Source: Pogostemon cablin (Eukaryota > Streptophyta > Magnoliopsida > Lamiales > Lamiaceae). Taken from it: DNA of 64,000 bases. The stretch lies in contig CM042962.1 of NCBI GenBank assembly GCA_023678885.1, positions 23,636,336-23,700,335 of the forward strand, written 5' to 3'. Each line of letters starts with the position of its first letter. The first letter of the stretch is position 1. A model generated the notes under the pieces. It searched no databases. It had not been told where the DNA came from and saw only the letters and a list, made by a program, of their open reading frames with translations. Position numbers and translations under genes: made by a program. This document shows, piece by piece, positions 22,900 to 35,283 of the stretch.

Positions 22900-24817
22900 T
22901 GATGAGAGTGAAAATAAGCGTGTTTTAGTGTCAAATTTAACACATTTATATGAGAATTGATTGTTATATATTAGCACAAGTGTCTTATATTTGATATATG
23001 TGAGAAAAATGTGCATTTGAGGTGTTTTATTGTATTTCAGGTGGAAAAATGATCAAAACTGCAAAGTTGGAAAAATGTGCAACTTGTGCAAGAATGCTGA
23101 AAAACGCACGTCCAACTTGTGTAATTTTTCTGTATTCTTGTGAAGCTCAAAACTAGAAGTGTGATACATGGTTAGAAAACGACAGAAGAGAGAATCGTTT
23201 TGGCATTAGGAACACTTCAATCGGAGGCCAAACGAGAAAGTTATGATCGACATGGTGACGTCGCGCAAGCTGTGCCGAAAAGAACGGTTGCGCTACTTTT
23301 CATGACTTGTTATACATTCAAATGTTGGAATTTTTTGTAGATTTTTTATATGGAGAGAAAGCCAAGGAAGATAGGATCGCGTGAGCGTAAGAATCACTCA
23401 AATCGGAGTTTGAATGTGAAAGTTATACGCGAAACGGTGAGACTGCGCAAGCTGATTCGACCTCAATGATATGGTTCGATCATCTATGAAGGTCGAACCA
23501 TGGTCGAACCAAATGCCTAAAGCTACGTTAAATCGCCGATGTTGATTGGACCAGGGTTCGACCAAGCCTATAGGTCGAACCATCATGTGGGACAACTCCA
23601 GATCCGTATTTTTACACCCCCCAATGCATGTATTTTTGTGTTTTCCAAGAAAAAAGCTCATTCAATGTCCATAAGGAGAGCTTACAAGTATAAAAGGGGA
23701 TGTAGATCACACCGAGAAGGGACAACACAACACAATCATCCTACACCTCACAAGGGGGGGATCACCCCCAACCATCATCCACTTCCTTTCCTCCATCCAT
23801 CCATCACTGTGAAGATTCGTCTGCGGAATCAAGAGGAGGATTCAAGACGGAGAAGGACGCGACGACTCCCGCATCTAGGGTTTTACTCGTTTTCTAATTT
23901 ATCTTGTATTTTCTAGACATATGGGTAAGATCTATCCAACCCCATGATTGTTCTTTGCAACATCATGGGCTAGAACCGTTTTGGTAGATATAGAGTTTTG
24001 AAGGTTTTATGAATTAATTGAACTTTCGTATGTATACTCCGTACAACACTACTTGTGGTTTAATTTATATATGACTATGCGTTTTTAATTCATACTCAGA
24101 GTTGTTTTGTGCATCATTAACTGTTATGTAGAGTCTGAATACATATCTTGGTTATTGATTGAGTGCGTTCACTGCTGAGTAGGATTCCATATTATGATTC
24201 TAAGTGAGGGGACTCCGAAGTTTCATTAGAACTGTCATATATGAAAATTTGTTAATTGAATCTAATTCGGGTTAATAAGTAGGATAAAAAGGATAATTTT
24301 ATAGTACCTATAAAGGGAGATCATATCTGGTTAGAGTACCAAACGCGCGGGGAAATAATTGATACTGATAATACCTAGAAAGGTGGGTGAAATTATATCT
24401 CTTGCTCCGAGGTTATTCACACGTGTTAAACGTATATTTAATTTTATCTATAGAGTAAATTTTCATGGTTTAGTGATGCTCTATATTTCACAAGGCAGAG
24501 TCAGACATTGATACACGAAAGGGATATTAATGAGTAAAACTGGATTATCCTAGAGCTACATATTCTCCTACTTAATCCACTTTCGTATTCTTCCAGTGAT
24601 ACTTTATTTTATTTGTTATTTTAATTAATTATTTAGTAATTAATAATTCTATACCTCAACTTTATTGCCACAATTAGTCTTAATTAATTTAGTTAATAAT
24701 TAAATTGATAATACGCCATCCTATGAGTTCGATATTTAACTTGGTTGCTTGCTTAAGCTGCAATTGATATCCTTAATACTTGTGGATCAATTTTGCGTGC
24801 AAAGAAAACGTCCATCA
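22900..24817 (+). repeat. 5' LTR of the LARD element
   Basis: Contains a cluster of GGTTCGA/TCGAACC words (23470-23585) that form short inverted pairs, and a tract repeated in all five LTRs of this group ('ACGCACGTCCAACTTGTGTAA'-like, around 23100). Confidence 0.92.
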
Positions 24818-24823
24818 TGTTTT

Positions 24824-24841
24824 TGGCGCCGTTGCCGGGGC
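24824..24841 (+). other. primer-binding site, tRNA-Asp type
   Basis: TGGCGCCGTTGCCGGGG lies six bases after the 5' LTR end at 24817. Confidence 0.85.
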
Positions 24842-24983
24842 TGTTATTATTGATTTTATTATTTCTAGTTGATTAAGACTTTTACAATCATGACTCTCCG
24901 ACGTTAAACATGAGCGCCTGTTGGGGGTTTGTCCTTCCATTTTATTGTGTTATTTTCTTTCGTGTGAGTGAAGATTTATTATA

Positions 24984-25207
24984 CTCCCACCGTCCGGATT
25001 CAAGAGTGACATTTGTTTTTGGGCACGGAGATTAAGGAGTATTGTTATTTAATGTGTAGTGGGTAGTTGTATTAGTGGAGGTGTGGGTCCCATTTTTTAG
25101 TTGTATTAGTGGGTGGGTGTGGATAAAAAAGGAAATGAAACCCTTGGGGGCGGACGCCCAATATGGAAAAATGAAACCCTTGAAAGCGGATGGAGCCACG
25201 GAGGGAG
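24984..25207. mobile_element. Stowaway MITE inside the LARD interior
   Basis: CTCCCACCGTCCGG...CACGGAGGGAG between TA dinucleotides (24982-24983, 25208-25209). Reverse orientation relative to 18262-18478. Confidence 0.85.
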
Positions 25208-25209
25208 TA

Positions 25210-27029
25210 TTTGAGGTGCTCACGTTTCGGCAAATATATCTCTTTTCAAACTTAGTTTCGACTTACGTTTTTACTAAGTTTGAGGGGTGTAATGTACTTA
25301 CCTCGTCTTATGAGCACAACAGGTATACTTTTTCCTTTCGTTGGTTGTTTGTTTGTTAGGAGGTTGATTTTTTATGGCATATTAATATTTTAATCGGTGT
25401 TGGTATGTTGATTTTTTGCAACTTACCTAATGTTTAGTGTGTTGTGTTGGTGTGTCTAGTGTGTGGAGTCGATTAAATAGTCAATTGAGTCTTTCTCATA
25501 GTTCTCTTATTTTATTATTGATAAATCGTGATGATGAGGTGTGCTTGAGCCATGATGATAGAAACAGGTAAACTGAGGCTTTGACCTGATCGAGTTGAAC
25601 AACTCGAGGAGTTCGTGCATACATTGAAGAGAAATCAGGTGCCCTCGTTTTCTTATTCAAATTTTTATATGTGCTTTTAATTCATGGAGTGGAAGGATTG
25701 AGATCTTGTTTTTTGTGATCCACATGAGCTTATATTTTTAAATTGTGCCTAAAATTCATATGCTTTTGAAATTGATGAATGAATTATACTTGAATTATAA
25801 TGTGATATGAAGTTCTATGTGTACTTGAGGGATATTTCTTACCATGAAAAGTGTTCTGTTACTTGTTAAAGACTCATGTGAGATTTTGAGCCTTGTTGAT
25901 CATGTTACATAATCACATGATATTTCTTTTCTGGTGAATATCGTTCTTGTGTGTATTCTAGAACTTGCCTCTTGTCTTACTTGAAATTACATGTGTGTTA
26001 GATGATGGGAGATGATTTAGGGTCATCCTTGAATTTATGAGTCACTTAGCCAAATAATTTCCTACCAAATGATATTTATCCGTAGTTAGCCCCGTTGAGC
26101 CTAAAAACCTCATTCTTTAGCAGCCTACGAGAAATAACCATTTTGAGCATCCGAATTTTTTTAGCCTTGATTCTATCTTGACAAGAATTAATGGCTTTTC
26201 AAAGTGTGTTGATGGAGTTTTGTAACAGCTTGGGAAGGAATGAAATTGGTGTTGAAACAGTGATTGAACTTGAAAATGCATCTAAGAAAAATCATGGAGT
26301 AGTGTTTAAATCCAGTATTCCATGGATAAAACACCCTAGGGTAGTGCTTAAATCTAGTACCTTATGGAGGATGCCAGAGGTAGTGCCTGAAACTGGTACC
26401 TCGAGAGAAAAAAAATAAAGAAGAAAAAAAAGAAAAGGAAAAAAAAGAAGAGAAAAGAAAGTGATGTTTGAAGAAAAAAGTTGAAGAGTTGAGGAGGATG
26501 TTGTGTTTAATTGAAGTAATGAGGAAGAATGAAAGATCGAGAGAGACTGCAGGCTTGATTGATCCAAGTATTGAGTCACTTATTCATATATTTCCTACCT
26601 TAACCAAAGAGCCATCATTATATCCAAAAGAAAATTTCTTTTTGATCCTATTGTCAAATCATACTTTTAGTGGTAGAGAGTTTGAGACATATTTGTCAAG
26701 CTTATGGTTACGCATGCATTTGAATTGAATCTGAGCGTAAATGTCTTAATCCATAAGTGTACATCTTTTACACTTGAGTGCGAGTGATATATATTTCCCG
26801 TGAGAGCATGTGAATGGAGCATTTGAATTGGTGGTGATTGTCTTATCTTGTATGCTATGAATTGATTATTACATGTAACGAGAGTTGCATGACCTACGTT
26901 GAGGACAATTGTATATTGAATGGGGTATTTTTCATAGTCCTTTTTCCCAGTAATTTTCTTACTCTCTCTCTCTCTCTCTTTATTTCTATTTTGTTGCCTC
27001 GGGACGAGCAACATGTAAGTTTGGAGGAT
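25210..27029 (+). other. LARD interior, apparently non-coding
   Basis: No gag, protease or RT signature. A short direct repeat of about 39 bp ('GTAGTG(T/C)(T/C)TnAA(A/T)..AGTA/GGTAC') occurs three times at 26298-26405. Purine-rich tracts (26405-26470) and a pre-LTR sequence AAGTTTGGAGGAT (polypurine tract) precede 27030. Confidence 0.6.
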
Positions 27030-27124
27030 TGATGAGAGTGAAAATAAGCGTGTTTTAGTGTCTAATTTAACATCTTTTTTATGAGAATTAATTGTTATAT
27101 ATTAGCACAAGTGTTTTATATTTG

Positions 27125-27190
<66 letters not shown>

Positions 27191-28998
27191 AGGGTGTGTT
27201 TGAGGTGTTTTATTGTGTTTTAGGTGGAAAAATGATCAAAACTGCAAAGTTGGAGAAAATGTGCAACTTGTGCAAGAATGCTGAAAAACGCACGTCCAAA
27301 TTGTGTAATATTTTTGTATTCGTGTGGAGCTCAAAACTAGAAGTGTGATAGATGGTTGGAAAACCACAGAAGAGAGGATCATTTTGGCATAAGGAACACT
27401 TCAATCGGAGGCCAAAAAAGAAAGTTATGATCAAAATGGTGACCGCGCAAGCTGTGCCGAACAAAACGGTTGCGTCACTTTGCATGACTTGTTATACATT
27501 CAAATATTGGAGTTTTTGTGATTTCTTTATATGGACAGAAAGCCAAGGAAGAGAGGATCGCGTGAGCGTAAGAATCACTCAAATTGGAGTTTGGATGTGA
27601 AAGTTATACGCAAAATGGTGAGATTGCGCAAGCTGGTTCAACCTCGATGATATGGTTCGACCATCTATTAAGGTCGAACCATGGTCGAACCAAATTCCTG
27701 AAGCTGCGTTAAATCGCCGATGTTGATTCGACCAGGGTTCGACCAAGCCTATAGGTCGAACCACCATGTGGGATAGCTCAAACTCTGTATTTTTACACCC
27801 CTGGTGCGTGTATTTTTGTGTTTTCAAAAAAAACTCATCCAAGGTCCATAAGGAGAGCTTACAAGTATAAAAGGGGATGTAGATCTCACAGAGAAGGGAC
27901 AACACAACACAATCATCCTACACCCCACAAGGGGGGATCACCCCCAACCATCATCCACATCCTTTCCTCCATCCATCCATCACTGTGAAGATTGGTCTGT
28001 GGAATCAAGAGGAGAACCAATAGGAGGATTCAAGACGGAAAAGGACGCGACGACTCCCGCATCTAGGGTTTTACTCGTTTTCTAATTTATCTTGTATTTT
28101 CCAGACATATGGGTAATATCTATCCAACCCCATGATTGTTCTTTGCAACATCATGGACTAGAACCGTTTTGGTAGATATAAGGTTTTGAAGGTTTTATGA
28201 ATTAATTGAACTTTCATGTGTATACTTCATACAACACTACTTTTGGTTTAATTTATATATGACTATGCGTTTTTAATTTACACTCAGAGTTGTTTTGTGC
28301 ATCATTAACTATTATGTAGAGTCTTAATACATATCTTGGTTATTGATTGAGTGTTTTCACTGCTGAGCAGGATTCCATATTATGATTCTAAGTGAGGGGA
28401 CTCTGAAGCTTCATTAGAACTATCATATATGAATACTTGTTAATTAAATCTAATTCGGGTTAATAAGTAGGATAAAGAGGATATTTTTATAGTACCTATA
28501 AAGGGAGATCATATCGGGTTAGAGTACCAAACGCGCGGGGAAATAATTGATACTGATAGTACTTAGAAAGGGGAGTGAAATTATATCTCTTGCTCCGAGG
28601 TTATTCACAGGTGTTACACGCATATTTACTTGTGTCTATATAGTAGATTTGCATGGTTTAGTGATGAGTCCATATTCTACAAGACAGAGTCGGACATTGA
28701 TACACAAAAGGGAGATTAATGAGTAAAACTCTAGTGCTATCTATTCTCCTACTTGATCCACTCTCGAATTCTTCCAGTGATACTTTATTTTATTTGTTAT
28801 TTTAATTAATTGTTTAGTGATTAATAATTTTATACCTCAACTTTATTGCCACAATTCGTCTTAATTAATTTAGTTAATAATTAAATTAATAATACGCTGT
28901 TCTTTGAGTTCGATATTTAACTTGGTCGATTGCTTAAGCTGCAACTGATATCCTTAATACTTGAGGATCAATTTTGCGTGCAAAGAAAACGTCCACCA
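27030..28998 (+). repeat. 3' LTR of the LARD element
   Basis: Partner of 22900-24817. It differs by an expanded (GT)n run (27136-27187) and scattered substitutions. Confidence 0.92.
27136..27187. repeat. (GT)n microsatellite in the 3' LTR
   Basis: About 26 GT units, almost absent from the 5' LTR, so the expansion followed insertion. Confidence 0.9.
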
Positions 28999-29809
28999 CA
29001 TGTACACGTTGTGTGAGTATAATTTGGCTCATGTAATAGAGAGGTTATATGAAGTCTTAACGAAGTTTAATGGAATTATTGCAAAATTAATATTACACGT
29101 TGAATGTGAAAGGAGAACCTCAAAGTCAGGTCAGCCCGTGAAGCTTAATCCTCTCTACATAAAGATAAGTTGTACCTGAACACAAGTCAAACTCTACCAT
29201 AATAGTTGATATCAAATTGAGCTCAAATGAATTCTTATATAAACGAGTAATTTAATTTGATTTTTACCCTTGAAATTGATGGAGGCAAATAATTTTTTTT
29301 TAAAAAAAAGGTAAATTAATTTTTATTTGAGTGCACTTGTAAGATATTCTTTTTCAGGCCAAAAACATGATTCGAAGTTGGCCCAACAATTTTAAGTTCA
29401 ATTGAAAAAAAAAAAAATTAACCAGCTCCTCAACCACTTATACTAAGTCCCGACTCCTGAGTACCCCCTTAAAAATACTATACATAAACTATGCGAACTA
29501 AGGATACCAATACCATCATCCTTTCAAAAGTAAGGCACTAAATCCTAAAGCCTTGGGGCAATGCCTTAAAATGCACTCGAGTGTTTGCTAACTGAAATAA
29601 TTCATGGAAGATGTAGGAAGATCAAAGGATATGCATATAACGGTTGCATATTCACCGTTCATGATGATAAATCATTGCAATATACAGATATACATCAGCA
29701 TATCAACAAGATTTTTTTAGTTCACCCGAAGAAAACTCTTAAGTAAAGCATGCCCATCTACAATATCGTCTAGCAAATGCAAGTGTTAGTTCTCCAAATA
29801 ACTAGGAAA
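28999..29809. other. spacer between LARD and host gene
   Basis: No feature recognised beyond the CATGT target duplication. It should include the 3' untranslated region of the minus-strand host gene. Confidence 0.4.
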
Positions 29810-32800
29810 TTATTTTTTTGGAACAGATTTCTTGGCCGTAGTTTTCTTCTTAACAGTCGCTTTCTTCTTTGAACTTGCATACCCCTTTCCACTCTCCTGC
29901 AGTAACCACAGTGATCATAGTATGACTGGAATAAGCTTGAAGTTTAGGTAGGATTCAGTATTTTCAACGAGTATTCAAGAGATTTGAAAAGAAAGACACT
30001 AAATACACCTACAAACTCTTTTAACCCTTACCTAACCCCCACCATGCATTATCTCTCCTCAATTAATTAATGTGTAATCTTCTTTTCTCTATCATCTTTC
30101 ATCTCTTCTCTCATATCAATTAATACTTAATTTGACATAAAGTAAATCTATCCTACATAAACTCAAAACAAACATGGAATAACACTATTCATTGGTTTAT
30201 TTAATCAACTTAAACCCAAATCAAACATTCCCTAAAGTCTTGGGGCAATGCCTTAAAAAGCACTCGAGTTTTAATACTCAAATTCTCACAGCCTCAAACT
30301 GAAGGGAAGGGTGGTCGAGGGGAGAAGGGCTATAAGCCTATCACACACATCTATAATCAACATCAGTTGCTCATATACATGAACAGGAAGTGTACCTTTC
30401 TATAATGCCCGTATGCAATTTGACCTGTCAACTCTTGCCCTTTATTATTGACGTAAACCTGAACAACAGTAAGCAAATTGGTTATTACTTGATAGGAGGA
30501 AAACTATAAAATCACACCCAATAAAGAGAAGAGTTGGATAAGGAGATATAATAATACTACATAGCTTCGTAACTGGACTACTGGAGGATAAATTAAAGTA
30601 GTACTACCTAGAGGATGTTTATAAGTGCAAGAAAGATACCACAAAATCACTATATTGCATCCACTGTGAGCATATGCATCCAAAAAAAATCTTCGCCATA
30701 ACAAGAAACAGGATAAAACAAAGGACGGCTAAAACATAAATGGTGTTGATAAAGAACATAGCATTCATAATAGCTGGTAAGGTTCATCTAAGATTCCTTA
30801 CAATATTTCAAATTTTGCAGGCGTTGTAATAGATAATGAAATGAAAATAATAAACCATGGGCTATGCTTGATTATACTTTCAAATTTTGGGGATGAAGAC
30901 ATTGGAAGATTGAAAGAATGAATGTAATAGCTTAGGAGAGAGCAAATTTTATTGAAGCAGTCATGTCCTGTATGCTAGTTGGAGAAGAGGGGTGACATCA
31001 TGACTTTCAGTGTGAAATACATAATATTTAAATATAATGAGAAGATAATACATATTTATAATAACGCAAATGCAAGCTTCACTTACTCTTCGCCCATCCG
31101 AACCCGTGAACCAGTGGCCAGCAGACTTGCCATCTGCTTGCACCCTTCTGCTACCAGCAACTTTTTGGAGTCCCGCACCACTTTTAGGATTTACCCAGTT
31201 ATCTGAATCTTGTGCTATGCTTCCAGCCTTCACATTCTTAGTCTTTTTCTGGCTTTTCGTGGAGCTTTTCTCAAAAATTTTCTTCCCATCTGCTTTCCTA
31301 GAATTGCTTTCATGACCAAATTGGCCCCTGAAGACAAATTCTCATCAAATGCAAATTCATACATGTAATAAAACTAAAAAGTAGCTAACGCCTAAACATA
31401 CATGTAATCAATATCTTGGTTGTTCCCAGCTCCCAAGGGAAAAAAGTATGGCAAACGGTCACGAACTAGTTTTTGAATTCTTGAATCCTTGTGGAAAAAG
31501 TAGCAATGAGCCGGAGATTGAGAAATTTCTTCCAATTTCCTCTCATTGCTAGTGTCATTACAGACAGTATCTGGCATACTCTTATTTTTCATATTTGTGA
31601 AATATTCTTCTAAAGCCTCATCAAAAGCAGGAGTAGGAATGCGGGAATTCTTTTCTATGCAAAAATCATTCCACATGTCTTTGTCTTCAGAAGTGCCAAA
31701 TGATACTTTTTTGGTTCCCTGGTTGCTCAAAGCTGCGGATTTACTAGAAACTGATTGTTTGTCCTTAGAAGACAAAATTACATGAGGCATTTCTTTGCAA
31801 GTGTCTTCAATCACAGAAGGATCATCAGAATCAGAATCAATCAACTGGAACCTTCTAAGGGGGCTTACAGTCAATTTTGGAAACATCACCTTGCTGCTTC
31901 TTGTTTCCACATGATCAGAAGCCAGAGAATTTGAGACTTCTTTACCCTTTCTTGATTTCCATTTGCTTCCAGATTCTAAAGTCACAACATTCTTTCCATT
32001 CAGTGATGGCTTTGAGCTGCTACATACAGAATTACTTGGAAAGCTGCCTGCTTTTTAAAAACAAAGAAAAATTGGAATCACATATATCACTGATAAACAA
32101 TAAATGTAACATACATGTTATAGTATTAGCATCAGAGTTGGTAATGAAGATGCCATTACAACGACTGGTGTCTCAATAACACCCTCCTTTATGAGATAGA
32201 AACACAGATATCAAACATAATGAAACACGGAAGATCTCAAGCTTTTGAAATGGCATGCTGCCAAAATGACTTTGCAATAATATGAAATATATCCAACACA
32301 AGAGTGCCACCCCCCCCCCCCCCCCCATTACATTAACATCATAACATGTATACAAATGCATATATGCATGTTGATTATGAATTGTGCGGAACGGTTCCAC
32401 CATGAAACCACCTTAATTATGGATTGAAAAGAGAATTATACCCTAAGAATTATAACTAGACTTTAAGGGTAAACCCAAAACCAATCCCAAGGATAAAATA
32501 GGTCATGAACCACATTGTAAAATATTACTTAAATTACAAGGTTAAAGTACAATTATGCTCTTAGTATTAGAACTAAACTCCAATGATAAAATTAAACCCT
32601 AGGGGTAAAATAGTACATGAACCACAAGGTTTAATGGATCGAGGGGTAAAATTAACTATGAACCAGAAAGATAAATTATTACAGGAACCACAAAGATAAA
32701 ATTACAATTATACCCAAAAAAAATCAATACTATATCCTAAGGATAAACTGATAAAGATTAAACCCATGGGGTAAAAGTACACATAAATCACAAGGTTCCA

Positions 32801-34336
32801 TTGAAAAGTTCCAAGGGAGGTTTTGCCATCTAAATTTAATTGGTAACAAAATAAAGACTTGAGTTGAGTACAAAGAAAAACCAGTTCATTTTATTATGTA
32901 AATCTTAGTAGTGTATTCATAGACAATTCAAATTCCAATCTCTGAAAAAGAATTTGTACTGGGATGAATAAATTTATAGTGTTAAATCATGTGGAAAACA
33001 TTATTTTTCACAATACTGAATAATTCTTGTCACTGTAATTGCATACAATAAATATGAAAAGAATCCTATAAGTACAAAATGTGTCATATGAGTATCTGAC
33101 TGTTCATTATTTGGGAAGTTTATGAAGTCATAATTTATGGATACGCAAAGTAGCACATGGACTGGGGAAAGGTCATGTACCACATCACACGATATTTTTG
33201 AAGAGTTGATTCATTACGGCACAACATTGAGAAATTTATCATTAAACCATTTGAGCAAACAAAATCAATTTGAGACATAGGTTGAAACATTCAAATCATC
33301 CTTCACGAGGCAAATTTTCTCAAATTTGTGAAACTGAACCTTTTTTTTTTGGAAGCATAACATATACATAATTTATAGATGCATCTTTTACAGTTCTCAA
33401 TGCAACATTAGAAATTCAAAAAATTCTCCAGTCGCAAAAGAAAAGGTAGTTATAGTTTCAATATATGAAGTTGTATAATTCATATGCAACATTTTTCATG
33501 TGTTCTACAATGAAAAAGATTCCTACGGAAAAGAACTTGGAACTATAGAATACCTCTCAAAGGTATTGTCAATGTTTTGCAGGTTGTGAACGCAAGCAAA
33601 CTAAATCCAGCTTTTCCTTTTAACATCTAACTCAATCGACCCATATTACAGTTCATATCAAATCATTAATCAAGAAAGCAAACTTTATCAATCAAGCAAA
33701 TGTAACCTTTTTAATAAGACTCGTTCCGTAATAAGCCAGAATCCTAAGGGGGTTTAAGGATGAGAAATGATAAATGGATTCTTGGTTATTATGTAATGAT
33801 TATACGCTGGAAAAATGAAAGTAATCCAATCATTATTACCCACCATGATCAATCCCATTAAAAACAAGCCATACCACCATGATTATATGTTCAGCTAATT
33901 TGAAGGGAAAAATAATCGTACAGATTCAATTCAATTTTCTGAAAATAAACTCCGATTATCCTGAACTGACCAGCCATCAAATAACACTACAGTAAAGAGT
34001 GAATCTTCAATTACCTCTCCGTGAATCTTCCTCAGAGGAGAAACCTTCAATCTCATCATCTACATTACACTGCAGATCCTCAAACTTCACCTTCCGGGTC
34101 TCGTTTGCGGGCCGGGATGTGGATCCCCTGCGAAGCCTTTTCAGAGCCCGAGGTGGGTCGGAAACCTTACCAGGGGATTCGACATCGTCATCATCTTCTT
34201 CGATTGGCCGAAGGTTGGCAACGGTTGACGGCCGTTTAGCTGGACGGAAGACTGGATCGGGTTGAGGGGTCTGCAGGGGCTCGTCGAAATCCAACCCTAG
34301 AGAGAAGGATGGAGGCTCAAAATCAAAATCCGCCAT
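29810..34336 (-). CDS. plant nuclear protein of unknown function, five exons, 453 aa
   Basis: Exons (minus): 34336-34015, 32050-31402, 31327-31087, 30458-30396, 29896-29810. All introns are GT-AG and phases join without a break to a TAA at 29812-29810, giving 453 residues. The N-terminus (MADFDFEPPSFSLGLDFDEP) is followed by an acidic run EEDDDDVE and the basic stretch ALKRLRRGS. The middle is Ser/Asp-rich (IDSDSDDPS). Exons 3-4 encode the most conserved-looking part, HWFTGSDGRRVYVNNKGQEL then TGQIAYGHYRK. The C-terminal 20 residues are Lys-rich, like a histone-H1 tail, so nuclear and nucleic-acid binding are likely. I do not recognise the family. A pararetrovirus lies 375 bp upstream of the ATG. 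No damage was seen; probably a live gene. Confidence 0.85.
32044..32053 (-). other. tandem (NAGNAG) splice acceptor of exon 2
   Basis: On the minus strand the intron ends AAAAAGCAG before GCAGCTTT. AG at 32052-32051 or CAG at 32050-32048 both keep frame, so the protein may or may not gain one residue at the exon 1/2 junction. Confidence 0.55.
32310..32326. repeat. C17 homopolymer in intron 1
   Basis: 17 uninterrupted C on the plus strand. Confidence 0.9.
32420..32820. repeat. degenerate telomere-word-like repeats in intron 1
   Basis: Recurrent AAACCCTAGGGGTAAAAT, CATGAACCACAAGG and AAATTACAATTATACCC words with loose spacing. They look like a decayed, reverse-oriented relative of the 57-bp minisatellite at 18697-18892. 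Confidence 0.4.
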
Positions 34337-34688
34337 TGCTAGGAAAAATGGCGGGTTGGTGTTTTGTCATAAAGGTGAAAATGGTGCGATGGTATGGAAG
34401 TAGAAAAATTTTCAATCTGAAGCAATTGGCGCCAAGAAATTGAGAGAAATTGAAAACAGGTTTCGCAAAGAAAGTGGGAGTGTGTGTGTGGCGTTGAGCT
34501 TGATATCCAAACGCCGTCTGAGTTCGGCACGTGTCATAACATTTCATTTCAGCACTCTTTGTTCATGTATTATTATTAAAAAAATGATATGTTAATCAAA
34601 AAATTTTGGTTAATTGCATTAGAATACTTTTTTTTTATATTTAATGACCTTTTTTCAATTTTTTTTAAATTTAATTACGGACTTTATT
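34337..34688 (-). promoter_or_regulatory. host gene 5' flank with an E2F-like site
   Basis: ATTGGCGC (34425-34432) fits the plant E2F consensus WTTSSCSS, about 90-100 bp upstream of the ATG. No clear TATA box. The viral insertion at 34712 limits this flank to 375 bp of ancestral sequence. Confidence 0.35.
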
Positions 34689-34935
34689 ATATCAATCAAT
34701 TAAATATAATAGAATCCAAAGGATAATTTCAAAGAAGCGTTCTCAAAATTGTCAAGAGACGAAGCCATAAAGGCATTTTAAGAAATTTTTGGGGGGGAGG
34801 AACGAAGCAAGTTCTTCTTCGCAAAAAACTCCAGAAAAGACTAGCTCATGCAGTCATGAACAACCAAACTACCTTTTGGCCGGAATCTCGCAAGACCCAT
34901 ACGAAGGTTTGCTGGATCTGGACGAAGTTAGTAAA

Positions 34936-35017
34936 GATGACGTCATGGATGACGTCACAAAGATGAAAAGATGACGTCATGGATAACGTCACAAAGATGA
35001 GGTAAGCGCTTACCTCA
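34936..35017 (+). promoter_or_regulatory. viral enhancer: duplicated 34-bp TGACGTCA units and 20-nt palindrome
   Basis: Two 34-bp units (34936-34969, 34970-35003) carry TGACGTCA at 34938, 34950 and 34972 and a variant TAACGTCA at 34984. TGACG pairs are the as-1 element recognised by TGA-type bZIP factors in caulimovirid promoters. A perfect 20-nt palindrome centred on GTAAGCGCTTAC occupies 34998-35017. Confidence 0.65.
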
Positions 35018-35087
35018 GCAAGCAACAGTCTGATGGATTTAAAATCCAAACCAAAATTGTAATAGATAATATTTGAGTTCCGACGCC

Positions 35088-35095
35088 TATAAAAG
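35088..35095 (+). promoter_or_regulatory. viral TATA box, 5' copy
   Basis: TATAAAAG in context CCTATAAAAGGGC. Transcription would start near 35118-35122 and read a purine-poor leader (CACACCACACACCACACC) and then the 157-bp hairpin. Confidence 0.75.
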
Positions 35096-35283
35096 GGCAC
35101 ATGTATAGTCATTCGGAACATCACAAGTTAGCACACCACACACCACACCACCTACAATAATATTTCCGCTTAGTTTCCTTTATAAGAAGGCCATCTTGGC
35201 CAAAAATATGTAAGTATTTAGTTTAAAATTTTGTTTAAACTTTTTATATTTTAAGTTTTTTACAAATCCTGGTTTAAAACCAG

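Larger units (their letters stand above)
22900..28998 (+). mobile_element. large non-autonomous LTR retrotransposon (LARD, tRNA-Asp primed)
   Basis: Two long LTRs (22900-24817, 1918 bp; 27030-28998, 1969 bp), both TGATGAGAGTG...GTCCA(T/C)CA, surround only 2.2 kb of interior. A perfect CATGT target duplication flanks it (22895-22899, 28999-29003). The primer site TGGCGCCGTTGCCGGGG (24824-24840) is complementary to the 3' end of tRNA-Asp, as in gypsy Athila/Tat lineages. The interior has no gag-pol, so transposition would depend on proteins supplied in trans. Relatives: solo LTR at 44341-47182 and the element at 55721-62639. Confidence 0.92.

Noticed and set aside
23470..23590. GGTTCGA words resembling the tRNA B-box, suggesting a tRNA or SINE
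   Set aside because: No A-box, no cloverleaf and no SINE tail. The words recur as inverted clusters in the LTR.
29810..34336. Naming the host gene after a known topoisomerase VI accessory protein of similar length
   Set aside because: The length is similar, but the C-terminal sequence does not fit what I know of that family; left unnamed.
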